DNA from: Clostridia bacterium
GTDB lineage: Bacteria; Bacillota_A; Clostridia; Oscillospirales; UBA929
NCBI GenBank assembly: GCA_026001245.1
Contig: BNZR01000011.1
Location: forward strand, 1-28,695
Direction of reading: 5' to 3'
DNA length: 28,695 nt
A model generated the notes under the pieces. The model made no database searches and was not told the DNA's origin. It was given only the letters and a program-made list of their open reading frames with translations. This document shows, piece after piece, positions 6,125-13,463 of this stretch (within the stretch, counting starts at the first letter, position 1; each line of letters begins with the position of its first letter). The position numbers and the translations under genes are program-made.

Positions 6125-6664
6125 TTGCTACAATTTTACCTATCCGCGCTTGACACAGAAGCCGAGCGCCAAAAAATGTCCGACATATACGAACGCTATC
6201 GCAGTCGTTACATATACATCGCAATGAAAGCTTTGAACGATCACGCACGCGCCGAGGACGCCGTACACGCGGCTTTTGTCGATATGCTTGCCCAGAAAGA
6301 AAAAATTTTCGCATTATCCTGTAGTGATTTCCTCCGATACAGCGATTGCATAGTGAGCAACAAATCGCTGGACATTTTGCGGAGGGAGAAAAAACATGTG
6401 GAAATTTATGACGACATGCCGGACGATACAGATGTTGGCGATATTGTCTTACGCAATATGAATATAGAAAAATTGATGGCAGTCTTGGATACGCTGGGCG
6501 ATGACGAACAACGCATATTGCGTAGCAAGTACATTTTTAAACGGAGCTATCAGGATATTGCGGCCGAGATGGGGCTGACTTTGAAGAACGTCGAGATTCG
6601 GTTGTACCGCGTGCGTCAAAAAGTAAAACGAATATTGATAGAGGAGGGTATTACCTGTGATTGA
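6125..6664 (+). CDS. RNA polymerase sigma-70 family (ECF-like) factor
   Basis: A 179-residue sigma factor. Region 2 spans about residues 20-90: YERYRSRYIYIAMKALNDHARAEDAVHAAFVDML and the SNKSLDILRREKK segment. Region 4 spans about 115-172: LDTLGDDEQRILRSKYIFKRSYQDIAAEMGLTLKNVEIRLYRVRQKVKR, a complete helix-turn-helix for -35 recognition. The length is normal for an ECF factor without extensions. The start is a TTG at 6125, seven bases after GAGAGGTGA; no better start exists. It overlaps the anti-sigma-like gene by 8 nt, so the pair is coupled. It probably directs transcription of the downstream exported protein and ABC genes (inference). Confidence 0.9.
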   Translation: MLQFYLSALDTEAERQKMSDIYERYRSRYIYIAMKALNDHARAEDAVHAAFVDMLAQKEKIFALSCSDFLRYSDCIVSNKSLDILRREKKHVEIYDDMPDDTDVGDIVLRNMNIEKLMAVLDTLGDDEQRILRSKYIFKRSYQDIAAEMGLTLKNVEIRLYRVRQKVKRILIEEGITCD

Positions 6665-7349
6665 GCGAGAATTTACCAATGCAATTATCGACACGGCATT
6701 GGGCGAGGCATTTTTGGAGTGGGAAAGACGGCGGAGCGAAAATATCCCTCCAAAAGCGGAATTGGATAAATTATATACGCCCTCGGAACGTCAGGCAATT
6801 CGCATGAAACGCCTGTTTGCACAGGATAATCGCAGGACGATAATCAGGATGACGCTCAACGTGGCGCGAAAAATTGCCGCCGCCGTGGTGGTGTCTGCGG
6901 CCGTGTTGTTTGCCCTGTTTTTGGCGACAGCGGAGGGGCGGGCGGCAGTTGCCAACGCAGTTCTGACGTGGTACGATGAATTTGTGTCCATCGTGTCACC
7001 CGCCGAGCAAGACGAGGGCGTGGATCTATCCGCATGGCGCGTGGAGTATGTGCCGGAAGGTTTTGTGCTTGTTGAAGACACGTCCATGATAGGACTGCGA
7101 TCCATTTTCTATTCATCAGAAGATGAATATTTTCATGTCGCTATAACGGCTGATGGCGCAAAAGCTGGAATTGGATTTGAAAGCGGAGAATATGAAGAGA
7201 TAATTTCAAATGCTGTGATTTATTACTGCTTTTGGGGCGATGATGGCGAAAATATTGTTTATTGGAGTACAGAAGGTTCGAGTTTTACCCTTGGTTGTAA
7301 TTTGAGCAAGGAAGAAGCGTTGCTGGTTGCCCAGGGAATAAAAAAATAA
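6657..7349 (+). CDS. Membrane anti-sigma-like protein with DUF4367-type domain
   Basis: A 230-residue protein with a cytosolic N-terminus (1-70), one membrane segment (about 72-92, AAAVVVSAAVLFALFLA) and an extracytoplasmic domain: VEYVPEGFVLVEDTSMIG...YSSEDEYFHVAITADGA...IYYCFWGDDGENIVYWSTEGSSFTLGCNLSKEEALLVAQGI. That outer domain has the order of DUF4367 proteins, which accompany Clostridial sigma factors. A GTG start at 6657 follows GAGGAGGG by eight bases and overlaps the sigma gene. It would hold the sigma factor at the membrane and release it on a surface signal. The anti-sigma role comes from gene pairing and topology; no zinc-binding HxxxCxxC motif is present. Confidence 0.75.
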   Translation: MIEREFTNAIIDTALGEAFLEWERRRSENIPPKAELDKLYTPSERQAIRMKRLFAQDNRRTIIRMTLNVARKIAAAVVVSAAVLFALFLATAEGRAAVANAVLTWYDEFVSIVSPAEQDEGVDLSAWRVEYVPEGFVLVEDTSMIGLRSIFYSSEDEYFHVAITADGAKAGIGFESGEYEEIISNAVIYYCFWGDDGENIVYWSTEGSSFTLGCNLSKEEALLVAQGIKK

Positions 7350-7358
7350 TTTTGGAAA

Positions 7359-7387
7359 TCCTGTAGTGATTTTCTCCGATAGCGCGA
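7359..7387 (+). repeat. Short copy of a sigma-gene segment
   Basis: The stretch beginning TCCTGTAGTGATTT at 7359 repeats 6317-6345 inside the sigma factor gene (first 23 bases with one mismatch, then more diverged). It lies in the leader of the first exported-protein gene. It may be a scar of a duplicated sigma gene. Confidence 0.55.
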
Positions 7388-7430
7388 TTACTTTATAGAG
7401 GGCAAAAAATCGGAAAGGAGGACATCACGA

Positions 7431-7835
7431 ATGGGCAAGCGAATTATGGCGATGGTCGTTGCACTAGGTATGGTGCTGAGTGTTGGCGCGATAAGCTTTG
7501 CCGTAGAAGCGACCACACCGTTTTGGGCAAACGTTAACACTATCAACGCAAGCATTTCATTCTCTAGTGGCAATGCGGTTTGTTCGGTTACAATACTTGG
7601 GAAGGCCGGCACGACCAGCATTTCGGCGACTTGCACACTCCAACGCAAGGTTGGGACGAGCTACATAACGGTTGGCTCGTGGAGCGCAAGTAGCTCCAGT
7701 CAGACGCTAAGCAGTTCAAAATCTTACGCGGCAACATCCGGGCAGACCTATCGCCTAAGCGTTACCGCCAAGGTGACAAAAAGCGGCACAGTAGAAAACA
7801 TCTCGTTCACATCGCTAGACTACATGCGTCCGTAA
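7431..7835 (+). CDS. Small exported Ser/Thr-rich protein, unknown function
   Basis: A 134-residue protein with a clear signal peptide: basic MGKR, hydrophobic IMAMVVALGMVLSVGAISFA, and a likely cleavage near AVEA at about residue 26. The mature part is rich in Ser, Thr and Val with alternating beta-strand pattern (SVTILGKAGTTSISATCTLQRK, YITVGSWSASSSSQ, TYRLSVTAKVTKSGTVE), suggesting a small beta-sandwich, and has two cysteines that could form a disulfide. A GGAAAGGAGG binding site precedes the ATG. It lies between the anti-sigma gene and a second exported protein, consistent with being a target of the sigma factor. The protein family is not named here. Confidence 0.8.
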   Translation: MGKRIMAMVVALGMVLSVGAISFAVEATTPFWANVNTINASISFSSGNAVCSVTILGKAGTTSISATCTLQRKVGTSYITVGSWSASSSSQTLSSSKSYAATSGQTYRLSVTAKVTKSGTVENISFTSLDYMRP

Positions 7836-7890
7836 CAAGCAATCCCATACATATTTGACAGCCCTATTAAGGGCAGGAAGGACAAACATC

Positions 7891-8277
7891 ATGAAAGCCA
7901 TTAGAATTATCATCGTTATAGCTGTAATAGCCGCTATAGGTATACCAGCTTCGCTGTCAACAAACGGTAGCACAGTAGAGGCATTCGCCGCATCTTCGGT
8001 TGGTCACGTCATCCCGAATACAAGCCCGACGCGTTATTGTACAAACACATATCGGGATGTTTGGCATCAAATGCAGGTTGCTTCAAGCACGCTAGGAACA
8101 CATATTACTGTTAACGGAACATCCTGTACAAAAACATTGCGTACATATCTGCATACTATCGATTGCTCTGTATGTAATCATCAATTTGCAAGCTATGTAT
8201 CTAACGCGTGTTTTATATCGCACTCCTACTGTTCTAGTGCTTCTCCTGATCATAATTTTGGCTTAAGCTATCAATAA
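7891..8277 (+). CDS. Small exported Cys-rich protein, unknown function
   Basis: A 128-residue protein with an N-terminal signal or anchor (MKAIRIIIVIAVIAAIGIPASL, cleavage possible at AFA-A near residue 32). The mature region has six cysteines and several histidines, including DCSVCNHQF and CFISHSYC, which suggests disulfides or a bound metal. ATG at 7891 was chosen because GGAAGGAC lies just upstream. It follows the first exported protein by 55 bp and precedes a strong hairpin, so it may be the last gene of a short transcript with the sigma factor. Function not recognised. Confidence 0.75.
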   Translation: MKAIRIIIVIAVIAAIGIPASLSTNGSTVEAFAASSVGHVIPNTSPTRYCTNTYRDVWHQMQVASSTLGTHITVNGTSCTKTLRTYLHTIDCSVCNHQFASYVSNACFISHSYCSSASPDHNFGLSYQ

Positions 8278-8284
8278 TGGCGAG

Positions 8285-8313
8285 AGGGCAGAAATGCAAC
8301 GCGTTTCTGCCCT
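8285..8313. terminator. Hairpin after the exported-protein genes
   Basis: A 10-bp perfect stem (AGGGCAGAAA / TTTCTGCCCT) with a 9-nt loop lies between the second exported-protein gene and the lipoprotein gene. No T-run follows (TAAATTC), so it may limit rather than end transcription, or act as an RNA processing or stability site. Confidence 0.5.
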
Positions 8314-8355
8314 AAATTCTAATCTGCAAAAAATCAAGTTTGGAGGTTTAACAAA

Positions 8356-10314
8356 ATGAAAAGCCAATTTGCGATTATCATTGCCGTTTTTCTGCTGGTA
8401 CTTGGCGGTTGTGGTGCAAACCAAGATGTCACCTCGTTGCCGCCACAGAACATGGAATTTATCAACGAAGCCGTGGATATTTCAACATTTGCAATCTCGA
8501 ATGACGGCGATGTGTTCACAGCTTCCCATCTGCGTCCGCTTACCCGCTATACATATGCGGGCGTGTCGCAACAAGAATATCCCGAATACAAGGATTTGGC
8601 GGCTGTTTGCGTTTACAATGGCAATTTGTACGCCTACAAGCATGATGAGCAACAGATTGTTACGCTCGGCGCGGACGGCGACACTCAATCTGTGGCGGAG
8701 TTTCATGCGGAGAATATATTAAACATGGTCGGGCATGACGGATATTTATATGTTCTTGCGGAAGATGATGGCTTGAAATTTTGTAAAATCAATCTGAAAA
8801 ACGCCAAAATCACGAACTCCGATGATGATGGTGTGCTGGCGATTTATGCCGCCTCTGACGGCAAACTATATTATTACGTTAAACGCGGCGATAATTACGA
8901 GCTTATTCTATCCAATGGCAAGAAAGTGCGCGACATGAATGAGGTCGGAAATATTTTCGCGTTTGTGTATGAAAGCGATTCATTTGTTTACGCCAAGGAT
9001 GACGCAACATTGAACTGTATTAACACAAAAGACGGAAGTATTCTCAATCTGGGCAACATATATATTGATTCTGGCAAGAATATGAAGTTTTATGCCGGGA
9101 ATGTGGTATATTTGGGTGCTTCTTGGAGGGCGGATCACTACGATTTGAAATCTTTTTACTTGCCGGATTTGACCTCCAATCCAACGCAAACTCTCCGAGG
9201 AAAGATAACCGTTTCCGCACCTTGGTCAAATGCGCTAAATTTCAATAATATAAAGCAAAAAAGCGGCATAGAAGTCAAAAGTGTAGTCGCAAACTCGGAT
9301 CAACAAGCGCAGTTGACAAAGATTATGGCGGGTGACCCGACCGTGGATATTTACCTGCTAAGCTCGTCCGATGTTGTGTCGATTCCACTACGCGACAAAG
9401 GGATATACATACCGCTGAGCGATTCGGGCATTATATCCGATTACTTGAATAAATGCTTTGATTATGTTGCCGATGCGGCAAAAGCTCCATCGGGCGATGT
9501 GTGGGCGTTGCCGTATTCATCCAGCGCGGACGCGCTGTGGTATCGACCAGAAAATACCGAAAAACTAGGTCTTACGCCCAATAATGTTCTCTTGCTTGAC
9601 GATTATATCAGCACGATTAAAAAACTGAAAACGCAAGGATATCAAGCTGTGAGCGAATACCCAATGCTGGACGCGTTCGCTTACATGACGCAGTATGAGG
9701 CCGCTTACAACGACTACATGAATAATGTAGTCAAATTTGAAACGCCGGAGTATAAGCATCTATTTGAAATTCTGTGGGGCGGCTGGAATCGCTATGGCAA
9801 CGAACTTCACCCGATTTTTGGCGGTTTTCTCGCGGGAGAAAATGATGGTCAACGATTATCCGACAAAAAAATCGTCTATGCGCCCAACAGATTGAATGCG
9901 TCTTTTGACTGGAATGAGTGGCGGGCGTTGCCGTTCCCGCGTGTATCGTCAAAAGTTGAGCATAATGTCGCGGGTGTGATGTGCGCGATGATTAACCCAT
10001 ACAGTGAGCAAAAAGACTTGGCACTCGCCTTTTTGGAGGCTATGGCGGCCGACCCGTTCGGCGCGGTTTCGGGCGCGGGCAACGCCGGTTTGCCGCTGAT
10101 ATTCAAAGACAAAATCATGTACGAAAAACAGTATGATATTTCTTCACCAACGTTTGATGATATATATAATATCATGAGCAACGGTGTTATAATCAGCGTT
10201 CCGTTCCCCTATGGCGCACAGGAATATATTGATGACTATCAAAACGGTCGGCTCACACTTGACGAGGCTGTCGCGGTGCAACAGCGCGAGGCGGAGATGT
10301 GGCTGAATGAATAA
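8356..10314 (+). CDS. Lipoprotein: N-terminal propeller-like region plus ABC solute-binding domain
   Basis: A 652-residue lipoprotein, longer than usual solute-binding proteins (about 400-450). It starts with a lipoprotein signal ending in LVLGGC (lipid Cys at residue 19), after a GGAGG site. Residues about 35-285 contain repeated beta-strand units (AISNDGDVFTASH, AAVCVYNGNLYAYKHD, NMVGHDGYLYVLAEDD, AIYAASDGKLYYYVKR) that look like propeller blades. From about 285 the family-1 solute-binding fold appears: KQKSGIEVKSVV, QLTKIMAGDPTVDIYLLSSSDV, WALPYSSSADALWYRPENTEKLGL, and a C-terminal PFPYGAQEYIDDYQNGRLTLDEA. It overlaps the first permease gene by 8 nt. It likely binds a sugar, oligosaccharide or other solute for import; the ligand is unknown. 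Confidence 0.85.
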   Translation: MKSQFAIIIAVFLLVLGGCGANQDVTSLPPQNMEFINEAVDISTFAISNDGDVFTASHLRPLTRYTYAGVSQQEYPEYKDLAAVCVYNGNLYAYKHDEQQIVTLGADGDTQSVAEFHAENILNMVGHDGYLYVLAEDDGLKFCKINLKNAKITNSDDDGVLAIYAASDGKLYYYVKRGDNYELILSNGKKVRDMNEVGNIFAFVYESDSFVYAKDDATLNCINTKDGSILNLGNIYIDSGKNMKFYAGNVVYLGASWRADHYDLKSFYLPDLTSNPTQTLRGKITVSAPWSNALNFNNIKQKSGIEVKSVVANSDQQAQLTKIMAGDPTVDIYLLSSSDVVSIPLRDKGIYIPLSDSGIISDYLNKCFDYVADAAKAPSGDVWALPYSSSADALWYRPENTEKLGLTPNNVLLLDDYISTIKKLKTQGYQAVSEYPMLDAFAYMTQYEAAYNDYMNNVVKFETPEYKHLFEILWGGWNRYGNELHPIFGGFLAGENDGQRLSDKKIVYAPNRLNASFDWNEWRALPFPRVSSKVEHNVAGVMCAMINPYSEQKDLALAFLEAMAADPFGAVSGAGNAGLPLIFKDKIMYEKQYDISSPTFDDIYNIMSNGVIISVPFPYGAQEYIDDYQNGRLTLDEAVAVQQREAEMWLNE

Positions 10315-11143
10315 CACGAAATTTAAGCTGAAAGTGTTCGCGCTGTGCGTGCCGGGGCTTGTCGGCTTTGCCATGTTCTTTATATTCCCGTTCGGGAAAA
10401 GCTTGTGGTATGCGTTCATCAACGACGTGTACCACAAGCAATTCGCGTGGTTTGATAACTATTTAAGCGTCCTCGGAAACTCTTATTTTCAACTCGCACT
10501 TAAAAATACGCTAGTATTTTCCGTGGTCGGCGTGACGTTGCTGTTGCTTGTGTCTCTCGCGCTGTCGATAGGCTTGGCGAAGCTTGGAAATAAATCTACG
10601 CTTGTAAAAAGCGCGTTCGTGCTTCCAATGTTACTGCCCACAGTAAGCGTTATCTTCGCGTGGCGTGCCATTTTCAATAATGATTTGTATTTTGCATTGA
10701 TGAAAGACGGCGGAGCGTTTATGCAAATTCTGCCGATATACGCGCTGTACATTTGGAAAAACGCGGGGATAAATATCATTCTGCTGACCGCCGCGCTCAC
10801 TCAAGTACCGCAAGCCGTCCTCGAGGCCGCCGAGCTAGACGGCGCTCGCGGTGTGAAATTGTATGCGAAAGTCACAATTCCGCTCATCGCGCCCACGTTG
10901 TTCTTCGTCGGGGTGCTGTCATTTGTCAACTCGCTGAAAATTTTCAAAGAGAGCTATCTGTTTTATAACACAAACTATCCGCCCGACGCGGCGTATACAA
11001 TTCAGTATTATATGAATAATCATTTCGGGAAATTAAACTATCAAAACCTTGCGGTCAGCTCATCAATTGTTGCCATACTGCTGGCGATTATCATTTTCAT
11101 TGTATATCGCGCCGAAAATCGCTTTACAAAGGATGTGTTTTGA
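10307..11143 (+). CDS. ABC transporter permease, MalF type
   Basis: A 278-residue integral membrane protein with six predicted membrane segments, starting FALCVPGLVGFAMFFIFPFG and ending VAILLAIIIFIVY. The EAA coupling loop, which docks on the ATPase, is EAAELDGARGVKLYAKVTIPLI around residues 172-193. The set matches carbohydrate-type (CUT1) importers. It begins inside the end of the lipoprotein gene and its stop overlaps the start of the second permease by one base, so all three are co-translated. There is no ATP-binding subunit in the operon; in Firmicutes a shared MsmX/MsmK-type ATPase encoded elsewhere usually serves such permeases. Confidence 0.9.
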   Translation: MNNTKFKLKVFALCVPGLVGFAMFFIFPFGKSLWYAFINDVYHKQFAWFDNYLSVLGNSYFQLALKNTLVFSVVGVTLLLLVSLALSIGLAKLGNKSTLVKSAFVLPMLLPTVSVIFAWRAIFNNDLYFALMKDGGAFMQILPIYALYIWKNAGINIILLTAALTQVPQAVLEAAELDGARGVKLYAKVTIPLIAPTLFFVGVLSFVNSLKIFKESYLFYNTNYPPDAAYTIQYYMNNHFGKLNYQNLAVSSSIVAILLAIIIFIVYRAENRFTKDVF

Positions 11144-11868
11144 TGAAAAAAATGCCGGTCTGGTTATCGGTTTTGGCGATTATTTTTGTTGCGCCCGTAG
11201 CGATAACGGTTTTTAAATCGCTGCCGCAATACGCGGATTTCTTTATCAGAGATTATACGGCAATGCGGTATTTTTGGAACTCCGCTCTATATGCAACAAT
11301 AATCATGGCCTTTTGTGTGCTTTTGTCGTTCCCAATTGGTTTTTTATTCGCAAAAATCAAATTCCGGGGGCGTGACGCATTATTTTTTGTGTATATTGTT
11401 GTAATGCTTCTGCCATTTCAGGCGACATTACTGCCGAATTTCATACAATTGCGCGATTTCGGACTTATTAACACGCCATACGCGCTGATTCTGCCGATGT
11501 TATTCTCACCGTTTGCTGTGTTTTTATTCCGACAGTTTATCGTTGGTATTCCAAACGAGTTGTTGGAATACGCCACGCTGGAAACCTCATCGGTGTTGCA
11601 GATGCTGCGATACGCGGTACTTCCGCAATTGAAGTCGGCGTTTATCGCGCTGTCGGTGATGATTTTCTGCGAAAGCTGGAACATGGTTGAACAGGCGATA
11701 ATCTTCACGCCGGACGCGCCCGATTTACTGCCACTTTCGGTCGTGCTGACAGTATTGCCGCAGGACGTACAGTACGCAGGCGCGACTGTGTATATGTATC
11801 CTGTGCTGATTGTGTTCATATTGTTCGGGAAAACGCTTGAAAAAGGCGTTGAAAAGTATAGGTGGTGA
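11143..11868 (+). CDS. ABC transporter permease, MalG type
   Basis: A 242-residue membrane protein paired with the preceding permease. Segments include VWLSVLAIIFVAPVAITVF, a central pair and VYMYPVLIVFILFG. The coupling loop is LLEYATLETSSVLQMLRYAVLPQLKSA around residues 140-166, a diverged EAA motif with the usual EYA and P-L positions. The ATG at 11143 overlaps the previous TGA (TGATG), typical of coupled permeases; a TTG one codon earlier is unlikely. It is slightly short for a MalG protein (about 270-280), mainly in the N-terminal region. With the lipoprotein it would form a CUT1-like importer. Confidence 0.88.
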   Translation: MKKMPVWLSVLAIIFVAPVAITVFKSLPQYADFFIRDYTAMRYFWNSALYATIIMAFCVLLSFPIGFLFAKIKFRGRDALFFVYIVVMLLPFQATLLPNFIQLRDFGLINTPYALILPMLFSPFAVFLFRQFIVGIPNELLEYATLETSSVLQMLRYAVLPQLKSAFIALSVMIFCESWNMVEQAIIFTPDAPDLLPLSVVLTVLPQDVQYAGATVYMYPVLIVFILFGKTLEKGVEKYRW

Positions 11869-11872
11869 GCAG

Positions 11873-12223
11873 ATGAAACATGTGTTTGTAATTTTAGCAG
11901 TAATTTTGTTCGTCGCGCTGATATTTTTCAGTATCTTTGGGGAATCGCTCTATGACGCGATTGTACCTAAAGTCAAAACAGTTGTGTATATGGAGGGGCA
12001 ACCGTTGCCGAATGCGGCGATTACATCTGATGGTTGCGTGTATGTGGTACTGTCAGAGCAGGGCTTCAGCCGGGTGTTGTATAGCGTAACCAAACGCGAA
12101 ATCAGTTATAGGGAACTTGATGGGTTGGTCTATGTGTCATCGGGATTGCGGTCGGGGGATAGGATTGTTGTCGAGGTTGCTGATGTGACGCTAGATGACA
12201 CGAAACGAGTGCGGGTAAAGTAA
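11873..12223 (+). CDS. Small membrane-anchored protein with MacA/HlyD-like C-terminal fold
   Basis: A 116-residue protein with an N-terminal membrane segment (HVFVILAVILFVALIFFSIFG) and an outer domain reading PLPNAAITSDGCVYVVLSEQGFSRVLYSVTKREISYRELDGLVYVSSGLRSGDRIVVE. The P-x-AI...VYVV...SGL-x-GD-x-VV pattern resembles the last beta-barrel domain of MacA-type membrane-fusion proteins, here without their coiled-coil and lipoyl parts. The ATG at 11873 follows GGTGGTGAG, four bases after the permease stop. As the last gene of the ABC operon it may assist the transporter outside the membrane; this is inference and the resemblance is partial. Confidence 0.65.
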   Translation: MKHVFVILAVILFVALIFFSIFGESLYDAIVPKVKTVVYMEGQPLPNAAITSDGCVYVVLSEQGFSRVLYSVTKREISYRELDGLVYVSSGLRSGDRIVVEVADVTLDDTKRVRVK

Positions 12224-12293
12224 GCCCAACCACCATGAAAAATGTAAATTCGGTCCGCGAAGTGTTCACGGATAATATCCAATATTCACCATG

Positions 12294-12389
12294 TTATTTC
12301 CATGGGTTGACCTTACCTTCCTCTGCATACTTGCAGATACCGATGGCGATCAGAGAGATTTTGCACTTGCTCTCCCGATTATTGACGCA
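12294..12389 (-). pseudogene. Possible C-terminal coding scar
   Basis: Between two stops the minus strand reads a 31-residue stretch containing SKCKISLIAIGICKYAEE and ending GKVNPWK. It has protein-like hydrophobic and charged alternation and sensible codon use but no start codon. It may be the tail of a lost gene. I do not recognise the family. Confidence 0.25.
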
Positions 12390-12566
12390 TTATGTCAACC
12401 TTGGGTGTGAGATTTTTATCTTTGGGTGTACGACTGGCTATTTGGGTGCGATACCCATACCAGTGAAGCGAACCTACCGACTTTGGGTGCAGGCGTTAGC
12501 CGCACACAACACTTACCAACCCCAAACATCGCTCCGAAACCAGCACGTCCAAAAACACAGACAGCC

Positions 12567-12591
12567 AAAAAGCCCACACCGTGGGCTTTTT
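12567..12591. terminator. Bidirectional intrinsic terminator
   Basis: AAAAAGCCCAC-ACC-GTGGGCTTTTT forms a perfect stem with A- and T-tracts on both sides, so it can stop transcription from the ABC operon on the left and from the minus-strand genes on the right. Confidence 0.85.
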
Positions 12592-12668
12592 CAGCTTCGT
12601 GTACCTTGTATCCAACAAGGCTGTAATCGGTGCATCGTCAACACTAAATTGATAAAATGCACCAAAGC

Positions 12669-13445
12669 CTAAAATGCCGTTAAATCTTTTAGAAAGGCGT
12701 TAAACTTTGGTGCATTCCCTTGAATCCTGCTCATCCAATAAGTGGAGATGATTTCCTTGTAATCCCTGCCGCGCTTGTTTTCGCCCATATTCATATGACC
12801 GCCGAAAATGACAAAGCTGTCCGGCTTTTCTGTGATCAGATGAGCGGGGAAAACATACCTGCCGTTCTCACTGCGAAAGCGCTCCCAATAGCCACTCGCG
12901 GCTTTGAACCAGTCTGATTCCCGCGCGGTTTTGAAGTGGGACAGCACAAAGCAGTTGAATAAAAGCGGCACATAATCGCCGTTGTCAAGTGTGGGATTGC
13001 AGAAATCCACCAGATTCAACTTGAAAATAATCGCCTTTGTGCTGTATGCGCCGCCGGGAGCGTAAAAATAGCCGTATCGTCTGCTAATATCCTGATAGCC
13101 ACTGCCGAAAATCCAACTGACAATGGTTTCGACCTTAGCTTTGTTTTCATCATCCAAAGCATCATATATTCCCGCAAACAGCAGGAAATCGTGCATATCT
13201 GGCAGCGCGATATGCCCATCTGCATATAAATCCGGGTCGATGATGTAGGGCTGCCATTCCTTTTTTACGCCTTTCAATGCCGAGCCGTCAATGTGAATGT
13301 CATACCGTCTTTGCTGCGTGAACGGATAGAGAACATCAATCCGCTTCTGTGCGATTGCGCGAACCGCGCTATTGTCGGCATATCCCATAATAGGCAGGAA
13401 GCAGCTCAACACCTTCTCGCAGTCGCGGTGCGCGTAACCTGACAA
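12669..13445 (-). pseudogene. Toroid (prenyltransferase-like) protein, probably 5'-truncated
   Basis: The frame encodes 258 residues resembling the C-terminal part of alpha/alpha-toroid proteins: an AHRDCEKVLSCFLPIMGYADNSAVRAIAQKR helix pair, YDIHIDGSALKGVKKEWQPYIIDPDLYADGHIALPDMHDFLLFAGIYDAL, ENGRYVFPAHLITEKPDSFVIFGGHMNMGE and a final RDYKEIISTYWMSRIQ. The only possible start, TTG at 13445, lacks a ribosome binding site and lies inside a 24-bp repeat. The frame is the same as that of the upstream WYL gene, separated only by its TAA stop. The simplest reading is loss of the N-terminal region through the repeat; translation by reinitiation cannot be excluded. Catalysis is unknown. The toroid assignment is moderate. 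Confidence 0.5.
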
Positions 13446-13463
13446 CAGTGCGTCATATTATAA
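13440..13463 (-). promoter_or_regulatory. 24-bp repeat, copy 1 (candidate WYL operator)
   Basis: This sequence matches 16129-16152 at 23 of 24 bases. It contains TGACG-N6-TGTCA on the minus strand; the other copy has the symmetrical TGACA-N6-TGTCA. It covers the last codon and stop of the WYL gene and the start of the next frame. Confidence 0.55.

Larger units (their letters stand above)
12224..12668. other. 445-bp intergenic region between converging operons
   Basis: No convincing intact gene is present. It holds a bidirectional terminator (12567-12591), a short minus-strand coding scar (12294-12389), and an 11-bp inverted repeat ATGCACCAAAG / CTTTGGTGCAT (12657-12667 and 12705-12715) that reaches into the end of the next gene. 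A + strand frame across the region has no ribosome binding site and an irregular composition, so I do not call it. Confidence 0.6.

Noticed and set aside
7855..7885. TTGACA at 7855 as a -35 box for the second exported-protein gene
   Set aside because: No -10-like hexamer occurs 15-19 bp downstream; that region contains the ribosome binding site.
12235..12672. A 145-residue + strand frame in the gap after the ABC operon
   Set aside because: It has no ribosome binding site, spans a strong terminator and overlaps the end of the opposite gene. Its composition (many His, Pro, Gln, Cys) does not look like a real protein.
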